From the NCBI GenBank assembly GCA_014382365.1, contig JACNJW010000027.1, forward strand, positions 1 to 64,000: a stretch of 64,000 bases of DNA. The letters are read 5' to 3'. Shown here piece by piece: positions 1 to 8,430 of the stretch (the stretch's first letter is position 1; each line of letters begins with the position of its first letter). The notes beneath the pieces were generated by a model. That model was not told the origin of the DNA. It saw nothing but the letters and a program-made list of their open reading frames with translations, and searched no databases. The stretch is from SAR324 cluster bacterium (lineage in GTDB: Bacteria > SAR324 > NAC60-12). The position numbers were made by a program, and so were the translations under genes.

Positions 1-1
1 A

Positions 2-61
2 CCTAAAGCAGAGGAACCTAAAGCAGAGGAACCTAAAGCAGAGGAACCTAAAGCGGAAGAA
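2..61 (+). repeat. 15-bp tandem coding repeat (PKAEE)n in pal
   Basis: Four head-to-tail copies of a 15-bp unit (cctaaagcagaggaa) are visible. The first three are identical and the fourth has two substitutions. The array touches the window edge and may continue to the left. It is in frame and encodes Pro-Lys-Ala-Glu-Glu, so copy-number change would alter linker length without a frameshift. Confidence 0.95.
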
Positions 62-529
62 AGAACAGTAGAACAGCAACAGGAAGTGGCAAAAGAGCAG
101 CAGCAAATTGCTGTTGAACAGGATGCAGAAGAAAGTGTGGAAGCACCTAAAGTAGTCACGATCATTTCTGCACCCCCTGAAGAGTCTGATGCCGGACTTA
201 ATGAAATGGAACTGGTCTACTTTGACTACGATAAAAGTGAAATCTCATCAGCTTTTGGTGATGTTATCCGGAAAAACTACGAATGGATTGCTGATAATCC
301 GGATGTACAAATACAGTTGGAAGGCCACTGTGATGAGCGGGGTACGAATGAGTACAACCTTGCTTTGGGAGAAAGGCGAGCCAAAGCTGTTTTAGACTAT
401 CTGGTTAGTCTTGGTGCAAATCCATCACAATTTTCTATGGTTAGTTTCGGAGAGGAACGTCCGGCCGCAGTTGGCAGCAATGAAATTGCCTGGAGAAAAA
501 ATAGAAGGGTAGAGTTTACCAGATTGTAA
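2..529 (+). CDS. pal: Pal, peptidoglycan-associated lipoprotein (5' end outside window)
   Basis: This is the C-terminal 175 residues of an OmpA-family protein; the reading frame is open to the left edge, so the start, signal peptide and lipobox are not seen. The visible part begins with an acidic PKAEE repeat and a Gln/Glu-rich linker. The OmpA/Pal domain follows from about residue 75, with the Pal hallmarks VYFDYDKSEI, EGHCDERGTNEYN, ALGERRA and KNRRVEF. Pal binds peptidoglycan from the outer membrane and connects to TolA and TolB during envelope constriction. The gene is followed after 43 nt by tolQ and then tolR, which supports the assignment. The long charged linker is unusual for Pal. 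Confidence 0.9.
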   Translation, partial: PKAEEPKAEEPKAEEPKAEERTVEQQQEVAKEQQQIAVEQDAEESVEAPKVVTIISAPPEESDAGLNEMELVYFDYDKSEISSAFGDVIRKNYEWIADNPDVQIQLEGHCDERGTNEYNLALGERRAKAVLDYLVSLGANPSQFSMVSFGEERPAAVGSNEIAWRKNRRVEFTRL

Positions 530-572
530 GTACAGAACTTTTTTGCCACGAACTTTGTCAGCACATTGAATT

Positions 573-1301
573 ATGCTCACCGAACTGCTAGGCGAAACGA
601 GCATAATTGGGATGGTGCTTGGTGGTAGTTTTGTTGCGAAACTCGTATTGCTCATTTTGGCGTTGATGTCGGCCCTTTCTTGGGCCGTCATCATAATCAA
701 GGCCTTCCAGTTCTTAAATATCCGCAAAGAAGACAGAAATTTCTACCAGATATATTTCAACGAATCCAGCCTTAAGCAAATCAAGAAAGTTTCTTCAGAA
801 TATCCTTATTCAGCCTTTTCATCTATGTTTTCTGCTACTTATCAGGAAGTAGCACGCATGAGTCAACGCATTCAACGGACTACTCCAGATATTACAGAAA
901 ACAGTTCCATGCTCCCGCATCTTAGTCAACAGTTGCAGAGAGTCATAGAGCAAACCATCAATGAAAGATACACTTTCATCGAAAACCGCTTAAATATTCT
1001 TGCAACAATTTCCAGTGCGGCCCCATTTATCGGTCTATTTGGTACAGTACTGGGAATCATCAACTCCTTTCAGAGTATCGGAACTTCCGGCGTTACAAGC
1101 CTTGCTTCTGTGGCTCCGGGTATTTCAGAAGCTCTGGTAGCTACTGCTGCAGGATTACTTGCTGCCATACCTGCATTGATGGGCTACAACTATTTCCGTA
1201 ACCAGTCTCGTATTTTTGCTAACACCATGCGCAATTTTGGCATGGAACTTACTAACCGTTTTGAGTGGATTGTACATGGGAGGCTCCTGGGAGGACAATG
1301 A
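573..1301 (+). CDS. tolQ: TolQ, MotA/TolQ/ExbB proton channel protein
   Basis: This 242-residue inner-membrane protein has the TolQ/ExbB layout. There is one N-terminal membrane segment (about 13-40), a long cytoplasmic stretch with RYTFIENRLNILATISSAAP, and two further membrane segments (about 140-165 and 175-205). The conserved region FIGLFGTVLGIINSF and the later GISEALVATAAGLLAAIPA are characteristic of the family. TolQ and TolR form the stator that uses proton flow to energise TolA. The gene lies 43 nt after pal and overlaps tolR, so the three are probably co-transcribed. No clear Shine-Dalgarno sequence precedes the ATG. Confidence 0.93.
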   Translation: MLTELLGETSIIGMVLGGSFVAKLVLLILALMSALSWAVIIIKAFQFLNIRKEDRNFYQIYFNESSLKQIKKVSSEYPYSAFSSMFSATYQEVARMSQRIQRTTPDITENSSMLPHLSQQLQRVIEQTINERYTFIENRLNILATISSAAPFIGLFGTVLGIINSFQSIGTSGVTSLASVAPGISEALVATAAGLLAAIPALMGYNYFRNQSRIFANTMRNFGMELTNRFEWIVHGRLLGGQ

Positions 1302-1710
1302 GCCTCTGAGCGAAATCAACGTCACTCCTTTTGTCGACGTGCTACTGGTATTGCTGATCATCTTCATGGTTACTGCTCCTATCGTTAACCATATCATTCA
1401 GGTAGATCTTCCTGAGGACAGCTATAACCAGGACAAAATGAAGCCTCTGCAAAAACCACTGAGAGTGGTTATTGACAAAACAGGAGTCTTGTTTTTGGGT
1501 AACACCCGCATCGGTGGAAGTGCAGAAGAGGAGAGTCAACGAGTTTTTCAGGACCGAGTCCGACAATGGACAAGTGGTAAAAAGCAACCATGGCTTGTTG
1601 ATGTGGAAGCAGACGAGAAAGTAAACTATGGAGCAATAGTGCCGGTGATTGCCAGGCTCAAAGAGCTCAAAGTAAGCATGAACCTGGTTATTCATCCACA
1701 AAAAAAATAG
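1276..1710 (+). CDS. tolR: TolR, ExbD/TolR biopolymer transport protein
   Basis: This 144-residue protein has a single N-terminal membrane anchor and a periplasmic domain. The motif PLSEINVTPFVDVLLVLLII, with the conserved Asp of the proton path, identifies ExbD/TolR. I chose the ATG at 1276 because the protein then begins MGGSWEDNEPLSEINVTP, as TolR proteins usually do; an upstream in-frame ATG at 1216 would add an unrelated tail. The start overlaps the end of tolQ by 26 nt in another frame, which suggests translational coupling. A hairpin terminator follows the stop codon directly. Confidence 0.92.
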   Translation: MGGSWEDNEPLSEINVTPFVDVLLVLLIIFMVTAPIVNHIIQVDLPEDSYNQDKMKPLQKPLRVVIDKTGVLFLGNTRIGGSAEEESQRVFQDRVRQWTSGKKQPWLVDVEADEKVNYGAIVPVIARLKELKVSMNLVIHPQKK

Positions 1711-1712
1711 CT

Positions 1713-1733
1713 GCTGAACTTTTTCAGCTTTTC
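1713..1733. terminator. Bidirectional intrinsic terminator between tolR and tatA
   Basis: The arms gctgaa and ttcagc form a perfect 6-bp stem with a 4-nt loop. A T-rich run follows on the plus strand, and the A-run at 1700-1708 supplies T residues on the minus strand. It sits exactly between the convergent tolR and tatA genes and overlaps the tatA stop codon. Confidence 0.65.
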
Positions 1734-1942
1734 TCCTCATTGATCACAGTTGGCTCTTCTTTAACTACAGTAGTAGTTTCATCAATTATTTCTTTGTCTT
1801 CTTTGTTTTTCTTTGTAGCATTTTTAAAATTACTTATCATTCCGCCAAGTCCCTCACCAATCAATGGTAAACGCTTTGCACCAAATAAAACTACGACAAT
1901 AGCCAAAACTATTAAAAGCTCCCAAATCCCTAAACCGAACAT
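1724..1942 (-). CDS. tatA: TatA, Sec-independent protein translocase subunit
   Basis: This 72-residue protein begins MFGLGIWELLIVLAIVVVLF, the TatA N-terminal membrane helix, followed by the hinge FGAKRLP, a Gly-rich amphipathic helix (LIGEGLGGMISNFKNA) and a charged tail. TatA forms the size-variable pore of the twin-arginine pathway for folded proteins. An upstream in-frame ATG at 1969 exists. I prefer 1942 because AGAAGGAG lies 8 nt before it and TatA homologues begin there. TatC is not in the window. Confidence 0.93.
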   Translation of the reverse strand: MFGLGIWELLIVLAIVVVLFGAKRLPLIGEGLGGMISNFKNATKKNKEDKEIIDETTTVVKEEPTVINEEKS

Positions 1943-2087
1943 TGTAAACGCTCCTTCTGATTGTGTCATTGGTCAATAGACCGTATAATGTGAATCGAAT
2001 ATTACAGTAGATATAATTTGTCAAATAATCGCAAGATTAATGAATCAATTCGACTGTTTATAATCCGTTATCTCTATTTAACATACT

Positions 2088-2384
2088 ATGAACTTAGCTA
2101 CACCAACTCAGAAATCAACACTTCACACACTCAATTTTTTGGCAGATACACCTCAGCTTATGCAAGCTGAGATAGCACGTACAGACATTTCTCTGCATGA
2201 GGTAATGATCTGGAAAAAAGGTACTGTGGTCAAGTTTGAAAAAATAGTCGGTTCCACCATAGATATAATGATTGGGGACAGGTTAATTGCAAGAGGAGAG
2301 GTTGTCATAGTAAATGACCGCTATGCCGTAAGATTGAGCGAGGTAACTCATCCGGATGAAAAACCTGATGCAAGCTGGACCTAA
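2088..2384 (+). CDS. fliN: FliN-like flagellar motor switch protein (SpoA domain)
   Basis: This 98-residue protein consists almost entirely of one SpoA/FliN domain. It has the sequence path DISLHEVMIWKKGTVVKFEK, then GSTIDIMIGDRLIARGEV and NDRYAVRLSEV. FliN forms the lower part of the flagellar C-ring and takes part in direction switching. No other flagellar gene is adjacent, which is unusual because fliN normally sits beside fliM. A type III secretion SctQ-like role is possible, but no other secretion genes accompany it. A TATAAT hexamer lies at 2059-2064 without a good -35. Confidence 0.85.
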   Translation: MNLATPTQKSTLHTLNFLADTPQLMQAEIARTDISLHEVMIWKKGTVVKFEKIVGSTIDIMIGDRLIARGEVVIVNDRYAVRLSEVTHPDEKPDASWT

Positions 2385-2431
2385 AACTCCACGGTAAAAC
2401 CAATTTCAAACATGTTCGTTAAGCAGAGACA

Positions 2432-3715
2432 TTAAACGGCATGCAATGCTTCACGAAATGCGGCTGCAGTCCTTTCCAGATCTTCCTCAGAATGTTCGGT
2501 CGAAATAAAAAGTGATTCAAATGCAGATGGGGCCAAATAAATACCCTGCCTTAACATCTTGCTAAAAAACCCCGCAAATCTATCCACATCAGAATTAAGA
2601 GCATCCTGGTAATTTCGTACAGGATTTTCTGAAAAGAAAAACCCAAACATTCCACCCATTGATTGAGTCTGTATCGGGACTCCTGCTGATTCTGCTGCAG
2701 CCCGGAACTCAGCACAAAGCCATGATGTTTTTTGGCCTAGATCCGCATATGGATTTTGCTCTTTCAAGACACTTAAAGTCGCTAACCCTCCAGCTACGGC
2801 AAGGGGATTTCCCGACAGAGTACCTGCTTGATAAACGGGACCGGCCGGTGCAACACAGAGCATAATATCCTGACGTCCACCAAAGGCACCTACCGGAAGC
2901 CCGCCTCCAATTACTTTTCCGAAAATACTTAAATCCGGTACAATTCCAAACAAAGTCTGTGCTCCTCCATAATCAACCCGAAAACCACTCATTACTTCAT
3001 CAAAAACTAGCAATATCCCTTCCCTGTCACATAAGTCACGTAAACCTTTTAAAAAACCATGTTCAGGTGTAATCATCCCCATATTTCCAGCTACCGGCTC
3101 CAGAATAACCGCGGCAATTTCCTGACTGTTTTCTTCCGCCAGTTTGATAACTGATTCCAGATCATTGAACTTGGCCTGCAAAGTATGTTCAACAAAAGAT
3201 GCCGGCACTCCCGGTGAATCCGGAATTCCTAGAGTCATTGCACCGGAACCCGCCTTGACGAGTAATGGATCAACACTGCCGTGATAACAACCCTCAAATT
3301 TTACAATTTTATCTCGACCGGTATAACCACGAGCAACACGAAGTGCAGCCATTGCAGCCTCAGAACCGGAATTAACCAAACGCAGCATCTCCACACTCTG
3401 GACTGCCTCACAAACCATTTCTGCTAATGTGATTTCGCCCTCAGTTGGTGCACCAAAAGAAGTCCCGTTACGGAGAGTTTCTTCAAGTTTAGAGACAACA
3501 TCCGGATGCGCATGACCTAAAATCATTGGCCCCCAGGAACCAACATAATCAATGTATTCGTTTCCATCAACGTCATAGATTTTTGATCCAGAACCATGTG
3601 AAATAAAAAGTGGCGTCATCTTGACAGATTTAAATGCCCTGACCGGACTGTTTACGCCTCCTGGGATTTTTTGTTGGGCGCGGGAAAACAATTGTGTAGA
3701 CTGTGTAATCTGCAT
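2432..3715 (-). CDS. hemL: HemL, glutamate-1-semialdehyde 2,1-aminomutase
   Basis: This 427-residue enzyme of the C5 tetrapyrrole pathway converts glutamate-1-semialdehyde to 5-aminolevulinate. It is a class III PLP aminotransferase-fold protein. The N-terminal signature PGGVNSPVRAF is diagnostic. GSEAAMAALRVAR and EGCYHGSVD follow, then VFDEVMSGFR near residue 239, and the PLP-binding Lys267 within FGKVIGGGLPVGAFGG. Length matches the family. It is a single gene on the minus strand with no other heme genes nearby. No clear ribosome-binding site is seen. Confidence 0.96.
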   Translation of the reverse strand: MQITQSTQLFSRAQQKIPGGVNSPVRAFKSVKMTPLFISHGSGSKIYDVDGNEYIDYVGSWGPMILGHAHPDVVSKLEETLRNGTSFGAPTEGEITLAEMVCEAVQSVEMLRLVNSGSEAAMAALRVARGYTGRDKIVKFEGCYHGSVDPLLVKAGSGAMTLGIPDSPGVPASFVEHTLQAKFNDLESVIKLAEENSQEIAAVILEPVAGNMGMITPEHGFLKGLRDLCDREGILLVFDEVMSGFRVDYGGAQTLFGIVPDLSIFGKVIGGGLPVGAFGGRQDIMLCVAPAGPVYQAGTLSGNPLAVAGGLATLSVLKEQNPYADLGQKTSWLCAEFRAAAESAGVPIQTQSMGGMFGFFFSENPVRNYQDALNSDVDRFAGFFSKMLRQGIYLAPSAFESLFISTEHSEEDLERTAAAFREALHAV

Positions 3716-3951
3716 GAAGGTTGCACTAAACTAATGTTAAAGGAGTGTTTTCATGATTTAATTATATTCTACCTCTTGCTGTTAAAGCGTAGACTGCAGT
3801 AATACAGCGGGATCATTTGGCTGCTGCTCTCTGCATTAAAAACACTTTAGTAGTCTTGGCACAATAATTATTAACTCTTTGAAAACGATAATAACCTAAA
3901 TCTTAGTTTGGAGAACGACTCAATAGTTGTCAAGCCTTCACTCAATAAATA

Positions 3952-4272
3952 ATGCCACAATTAATTCTAATATCTTTATTCAGCCTAGTTTTGTTCAATG
4001 GTTGCACTTCTGCCGACAGATCTTTCCAAACATATTATGATTCGGAATACAAAGTTGTAGATCAGGGAAAGCTGGATGTGATTGTAAAAGGCCGTGCATG
4101 TGCACTACTTGAAAAGGATGCTGTTTCAGGCGCAAAAAGGGCTGCAGAGTATCACTTGCGCAGTGTGATAGGAAATCAATATTACCATAAAAGATTCAAA
4201 GAAGTCCGCCGCTATTCTGACGGGGACAAAACCTGTGTGGAAATAAGTGCGGCTGCTTTGTCACCCACATAA
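3952..4272 (+). CDS. Small putative lipoprotein, unknown function
   Basis: This 106-residue protein has a hydrophobic signal sequence ending in the lipobox LFNGC, which places the acylated Cys at residue 18. The mature part is about 88 residues and has two further Cys (in RACALLE and KTCVEIS). I do not recognise the family. The mature domain resembles small periplasmic stress or LPP20-like domains only in general character. It lies alone between hemL and lon. The ATG at 3952 has a weak ribosome-binding site. Confidence 0.65.
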   Translation: MPQLILISLFSLVLFNGCTSADRSFQTYYDSEYKVVDQGKLDVIVKGRACALLEKDAVSGAKRAAEYHLRSVIGNQYYHKRFKEVRRYSDGDKTCVEISAAALSPT

Positions 4273-4469
4273 CAGTATTTATATTCTGCAGAAACAGCTT
4301 GTTCACTTGCGATTTTAACAACAAATCGCTAGAGTGTTTGTAGTATCCGCAACATGGCGTAATCGTGAAGAAGCATAACAAAAAAATAAAGAGTTCGATG
4401 ATTTTTCGATACTTCACATTGACAATTATTTTTCAACAATACTTCGCTAATCCCATTTCAAGGTAGTAT

Positions 4470-6932
4470 ATGACCGGCCGAACTCATGAAGATTCCACTG
4501 TAGCAAAACAGATTGCGCTACCAATGCTGCCGATGCGCGATATTGTAGTCTTCCCCCAAATGACGGCCCCATTTTTCATCGGTCGAGCACTCTCAATTGC
4601 TTCTCTGGAAAAAGCTCTTGCTGGAGACCGCCAAATATTTGTAGTAGCGCAGGAAGATCCACTTATTGAAGAGCCTGAAGAAAAAGACCTGTTTAGAGTT
4701 GGTACGATAGGTAAAGTCCTGCAGATAATGCGACTCCACAATGGCACTATTAAAGCTCTTTTTGAAGCAAAAACACGTGGACGCCTTATTGAAGCACACA
4801 TGGATGACCCTCATTTTGCTGCAGTAGTAGAACCAATTCCTGAAGTAGTTTCTCAGGCTCCCGAACTATTAGCCCTCAGCAAAAATGTACGTGTAGAATT
4901 CAAGCGTTACTTGAAGGACGTCAAACGTCGAACAGAAGGTATCGAAAAATTATCAATTGATTCAGAAGACCCACATATCCTGGCTGACCGCATTGCTCCT
5001 CTGTTGAACATGGATTTGCAAAAGAAACAGGACCTGCTTGAAAATGCTGATCCCAAAAATCGCCTGGAAATTGTCTATGGACGGATGCTGGAAGAAAAAG
5101 AATTCAAAAAAGTTGAAAAGAAACTAAAGGAACGTGTACAGGGTCAGATTGGCCGAACACAAAAAGAATATTACCTCAATGAGCAGGTCAAAGCTATTCA
5201 AAAAGAATTGGGAAACAGCGAAGACGGTAAAGCTGAAATGGCAGAGTATGCGAAAAAAATTGAGGAATTAAAACTTTCGACTGAAGCCAAAGAAACGGCT
5301 GAAAAAGAACTGCAAAAACTTAAGATGATGCCCTCAATGTCATCTGAGGCAAACGTAGTACGAAATTATATTGACTGGCTACTCAGCATGCCCTGGGCAG
5401 AAAAAACCGATGACAATTTTGACTTGATTAAAGCAGAAAAAGTCCTTGATGCCCGGCATTATGGTTTGGAAAAAGTAAAAGAGCGGATAATTGAATATCT
5501 TGCTGTAGCTCAACAGGTAGGAAAAATGAAAGGTCCAATTATTTGCCTGGTTGGTCCTCCTGGTGTAGGCAAAACTTCGCTGGCGCGTTCTGTCGCAGAG
5601 GCTTTAGGAAGAAAATTTGCTCATGTGAGTCTTGGCGGAGTACGTGACGAAGCAGAGATTCGGGGGCACCGCCGGACTTATATTGGTGCAATGCCGGGAA
5701 AAGTGATCCAGTCATTGCGAAAAGTAAAATCCAACAACCCTCTGCTACTCTTTGATGAAATTGATAAAATGTCGCATGGTGTGATGGGGGACCCTGCAGC
5801 TGCTTTATTAGAGGTGCTTGATCCTGAACAAAACCACACTTTCATGGATCACTATCTGGAAGTCGAATTCGATGTCTCTGATGTCTTATTTTTCTGCACA
5901 GCTAATGTACAGCAAAATATACCCGCTGCACTCAAAGACCGTATGGAAGTTATCAGACTTTCAGGTTATACCGAACTTGAAAAAGAACATATTGCCCGTG
6001 AACATCTCTTACCAAAACAAATAGCTGAAAATGGACTGACTTCCAAAAAAATTCAGTTCCAGCAAAAGGCAATCCTAAATATTATCAGAAGTTATACCAG
6101 AGAGGCAGGAGTTCGAAATCTTGAGCGTGAAATTGCTAAAACGTGCCGCAAAGTTGCAACCCAACTGGTAAAGAAGCATAATCTGAAAAAAGTTATAGTT
6201 ACAGATAATCGAGTGCAAAAATTTTTAGGAGTTGCACGTTACAAACATGGAAAAGCTGAAGAACAAAATGAAATAGGTACAACTTGCGGGTTAGCATGGA
6301 CACAGGCCGGAGGTGAATTACTTGTAACCGAAGTGAACATCATGAAAGGTACAGGCAAACTTCAACTGACTGGCAAACTTGGTGATGTGATGAAAGAATC
6401 AGCACAGGCGGCCCTGAGTTATGTGCGTACCAATGCAAATCAGTTGGGAATATTTTCATCGGTATTCGAAAAAACCGACATCCACATCCACGTCCCGGCA
6501 GGTGCAGTTCCCAAAGACGGCCCGTCTGCAGGAGTTACTATCGCAACTTCAATAGTCAGTGCATTTACTTCTATTCCTGTCAAAAGGGAAGTGGCAATGA
6601 CAGGTGAGAGCACATTGCGCGGCAAAGTATTAGCGATAGGCGGCTTAAAGGAAAAACTGCTGGCAGCCAAACGTGGTATCATTTCAACAGTGATGATTCC
6701 TCATAAAAACAAAAAAGATTTGACAGAAATTCCTGAAGAAATTCAGCAGGGATTGGAAATTATTCCAGTCCACACAATTGAGGAGGTCTTAGGCGTCGCT
6801 TTGGAACGCTTACCAACTCCAGTAATTGATCCTGCACCTGATAGTGATCCAGCAAAGAAAAATGCTGACACTGAAGCTGCTATTCTTCAACAATCAGAAG
6901 CACCCGAAACTGCACGAACTTATGACGCATAA
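4470..6932 (+). CDS. lon: Lon, ATP-dependent serine protease
   Basis: This 820-residue cytoplasmic protease degrades misfolded and regulatory proteins. The N-terminal LON substrate-binding domain (about 16-205) begins LPMLPMRDIVVFPQM. A coiled helical region follows, then the AAA+ module with Walker A GPPGVGKT near 361 and Walker B LLLFDEIDKM near 426. The C-terminal protease domain carries Ser686 in KDGPSAG and Lys729 in GGLKEK, the Lon dyad. The C-terminus continues about 40 residues beyond the core as an Ala/Glu-rich tail. AAGG lies 7 nt before the ATG. It is apparently monocistronic, and no ClpX or HU gene is adjacent. Confidence 0.97.
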   Translation: MTGRTHEDSTVAKQIALPMLPMRDIVVFPQMTAPFFIGRALSIASLEKALAGDRQIFVVAQEDPLIEEPEEKDLFRVGTIGKVLQIMRLHNGTIKALFEAKTRGRLIEAHMDDPHFAAVVEPIPEVVSQAPELLALSKNVRVEFKRYLKDVKRRTEGIEKLSIDSEDPHILADRIAPLLNMDLQKKQDLLENADPKNRLEIVYGRMLEEKEFKKVEKKLKERVQGQIGRTQKEYYLNEQVKAIQKELGNSEDGKAEMAEYAKKIEELKLSTEAKETAEKELQKLKMMPSMSSEANVVRNYIDWLLSMPWAEKTDDNFDLIKAEKVLDARHYGLEKVKERIIEYLAVAQQVGKMKGPIICLVGPPGVGKTSLARSVAEALGRKFAHVSLGGVRDEAEIRGHRRTYIGAMPGKVIQSLRKVKSNNPLLLFDEIDKMSHGVMGDPAAALLEVLDPEQNHTFMDHYLEVEFDVSDVLFFCTANVQQNIPAALKDRMEVIRLSGYTELEKEHIAREHLLPKQIAENGLTSKKIQFQQKAILNIIRSYTREAGVRNLEREIAKTCRKVATQLVKKHNLKKVIVTDNRVQKFLGVARYKHGKAEEQNEIGTTCGLAWTQAGGELLVTEVNIMKGTGKLQLTGKLGDVMKESAQAALSYVRTNANQLGIFSSVFEKTDIHIHVPAGAVPKDGPSAGVTIATSIVSAFTSIPVKREVAMTGESTLRGKVLAIGGLKEKLLAAKRGIISTVMIPHKNKKDLTEIPEEIQQGLEIIPVHTIEEVLGVALERLPTPVIDPAPDSDPAKKNADTEAAILQQSEAPETARTYDA

Positions 6933-7063
6933 TTCAGGTTCTGCAGTTAAAAACTTAAAATAATCTTCTTCAACATAGCCTCTGCGGAAACGGTCTGGAG
7001 CAATTCATATTCAGTGATTAATCCAACTGTAACCATTGCAGAGAGCCCATCAAAAAAATAATC

Positions 7064-7510
7064 GTGATTGATGACATGGAATTGAGCAGTTCTGACCAGG
7101 AACTGATGACCGAAATAAATGAAACTTTAGTCCGTTTCATTCAATCAGCCGAAACTGAGCTGCAGTTGGAACCGATGAATTCATACCGCAGAAGGATGGC
7201 CCATAAGCTTGGAGCAGAATATAAGCTGATTTCTAAATCAACCGGTGAAGGTGAGGGACGCTCTGTTTGTCTGAGCAAAACAGATACTACAGCAATTCCG
7301 GAGAATCTTTTTCAAAAGAGAAGCATTGACAGAGGAATAGAGATATTCTACGCAAAAGCTGGTTCAGAGATTGTTTTACGAACTGATGGAAGCTTTGGAG
7401 TATCCTTGAAAGAACGCGATAACAGGGTTCTTGACCGGAGGACTGTAGAAGATGGAGAATTTCGTATTCGAGAAAATAAAATCATCTGCAAAGAGGATAA
7501 AAACTGGTGA
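7064..7510 (+). CDS. R3H-domain single-strand nucleic-acid-binding protein
   Basis: This 148-residue protein has an R3H-type domain in its N-terminal half: FIQSAETELQLEPMNSYRRR, then MAHKLGAEYKLISKSTGEGE and GRSVCLSK. This follows the R-x3-H spacing and the later Gly-Glu-Gly/Arg pattern of Jag-like R3H domains. The C-terminal part (about 80-148) is charged and not recognised. R3H domains bind single-stranded RNA or DNA. The gene overlaps the Mini-RNase III gene by 4 nt, which suggests a shared role in RNA processing. The start is uncertain: GTG at 7064 or ATG at 7076, neither with a good Shine-Dalgarno sequence. Confidence 0.72.
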   Translation: MIDDMELSSSDQELMTEINETLVRFIQSAETELQLEPMNSYRRRMAHKLGAEYKLISKSTGEGEGRSVCLSKTDTTAIPENLFQKRSIDRGIEIFYAKAGSEIVLRTDGSFGVSLKERDNRVLDRRTVEDGEFRIRENKIICKEDKNW

Positions 7511-7959
7511 AGACAGTAGCTTTAGAAAAAAGACATAAACCGCCAGCAAGTGAACATACGTCTTTTTCACTATCATATTTGGGTGATGCGTTTTTCGAAC
7601 TCTGGTGCCGCCAAAAAATAACGCAACGGTTCCAAAACCGAAGACTGGTCCACAAAACCGTTGTTCAATGGGTACGCTGTCAGACACAGGCTCAACTCGC
7701 CATGCTGATTTATCCGCACCTGACCGTGGAGGAAGCAAACATTTATCGTAAGGGTCGTAACAGCAAAGTAGTTTCGCCCCCTAAACATGCTAGCATCAAA
7801 GAATACCGTGCAGCAACTGGTTTTGAATGCCTAGTCGGTTATTGGCATCTGGAACTGCAAACAAAACGCTTTGAAGAAATTATGCAGCAAACTGAGGTTG
7901 TAAATTTGCTGGAATCAGTCCTTTCTACACCCGAGTTATCAAGCATTGCCGTAGCATAA
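7507..7959 (+). CDS. mrnC: Mini-ribonuclease 3 (MrnC family)
   Basis: This 150-residue protein is a stand-alone RNase III catalytic domain without a dsRNA-binding domain. The motif SYLGDAFFELWCR carries the conserved acidic residue. EANIYRKGRNSK and the second catalytic motif YRAATGFECLVGYWHL match Mini-III, which matures 23S rRNA in Bacillus. The GTG start overlaps the TGA of the upstream R3H gene (GTGA), so translation is probably coupled. No cysS or trmH gene, a common neighbour elsewhere, is seen here. Confidence 0.87.
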   Translation: MKTVALEKRHKPPASEHTSFSLSYLGDAFFELWCRQKITQRFQNRRLVHKTVVQWVRCQTQAQLAMLIYPHLTVEEANIYRKGRNSKVVSPPKHASIKEYRAATGFECLVGYWHLELQTKRFEEIMQQTEVVNLLESVLSTPELSSIAVA

Positions 7960-8141
7960 GAATATTTTTTCGTTGTTCTTAAAAGCAAAATGTTGACATT
8001 TCAGAGAATCTGTCACTTTAATTTGAGTAAAAACAAAGCTGACTGAGTCTGACTGCAGACTCAAAAAGATGTTAGCAATAATCTTCCGGTAGATATTATT
8101 TTTAGCCTGTAGTATTTTCTAATTTTGACCGAGTTAAGCAA

Positions 8142-8411
8142 ATGATTTGGACATTTTTCATACTGATTATTGTTGTTTCAGTTGCTGTAATAGTCTACCC
8201 TCTTTTTTGTAGTAAACTGCAGAGATTTGAATTGCCTGCAACAAACACTCTGGATTTCAGCCAGGCAGATGCTTGGCTCTCGGCATTGGGTGATTTAGAA
8301 GATGATTACATGCTTGGTCGAATCCCAAAACAGGAGTATCAGCAACAAAAAATAATCCTACAACGCAGTTACCTGAAGTGGCAGGAAAAATCTGCAAACA
8401 CAGCAGACTGA
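8142..8411 (+). CDS. Small membrane protein resembling the N-terminus of CcmI/CycH
   Basis: This 89-residue protein has one N-terminal membrane helix (about 3-24). A soluble segment with LGDLEDDYMLGRIPKQEYQQ and QKIILQRSYLKW follows. The pattern of an acidic 'LxDLexDyxxGrl...eY' helix pair after a membrane helix is typical of the N-terminal domain of the cytochrome c maturation protein CcmI. The TPR region of full CcmI is absent, and no ccm genes are nearby. It converges on carB with a 19-nt gap. The family call is tentative. Confidence 0.55.
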   Translation: MIWTFFILIIVVSVAVIVYPLFCSKLQRFELPATNTLDFSQADAWLSALGDLEDDYMLGRIPKQEYQQQKIILQRSYLKWQEKSANTAD

Positions 8412-8430
8412 ATTTTTATCCGGAATTAGA

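Noticed and set aside
1..61. CRISPR-like array at the window start
   Set aside because: The repeats are 15 bp, directly adjacent without spacers, and encode an in-frame peptide.
4420..4451. TTGACA at 4420 as part of a lon promoter
   Set aside because: No acceptable -10 hexamer lies at 16-18 bp spacing, so the match alone is not sufficient.
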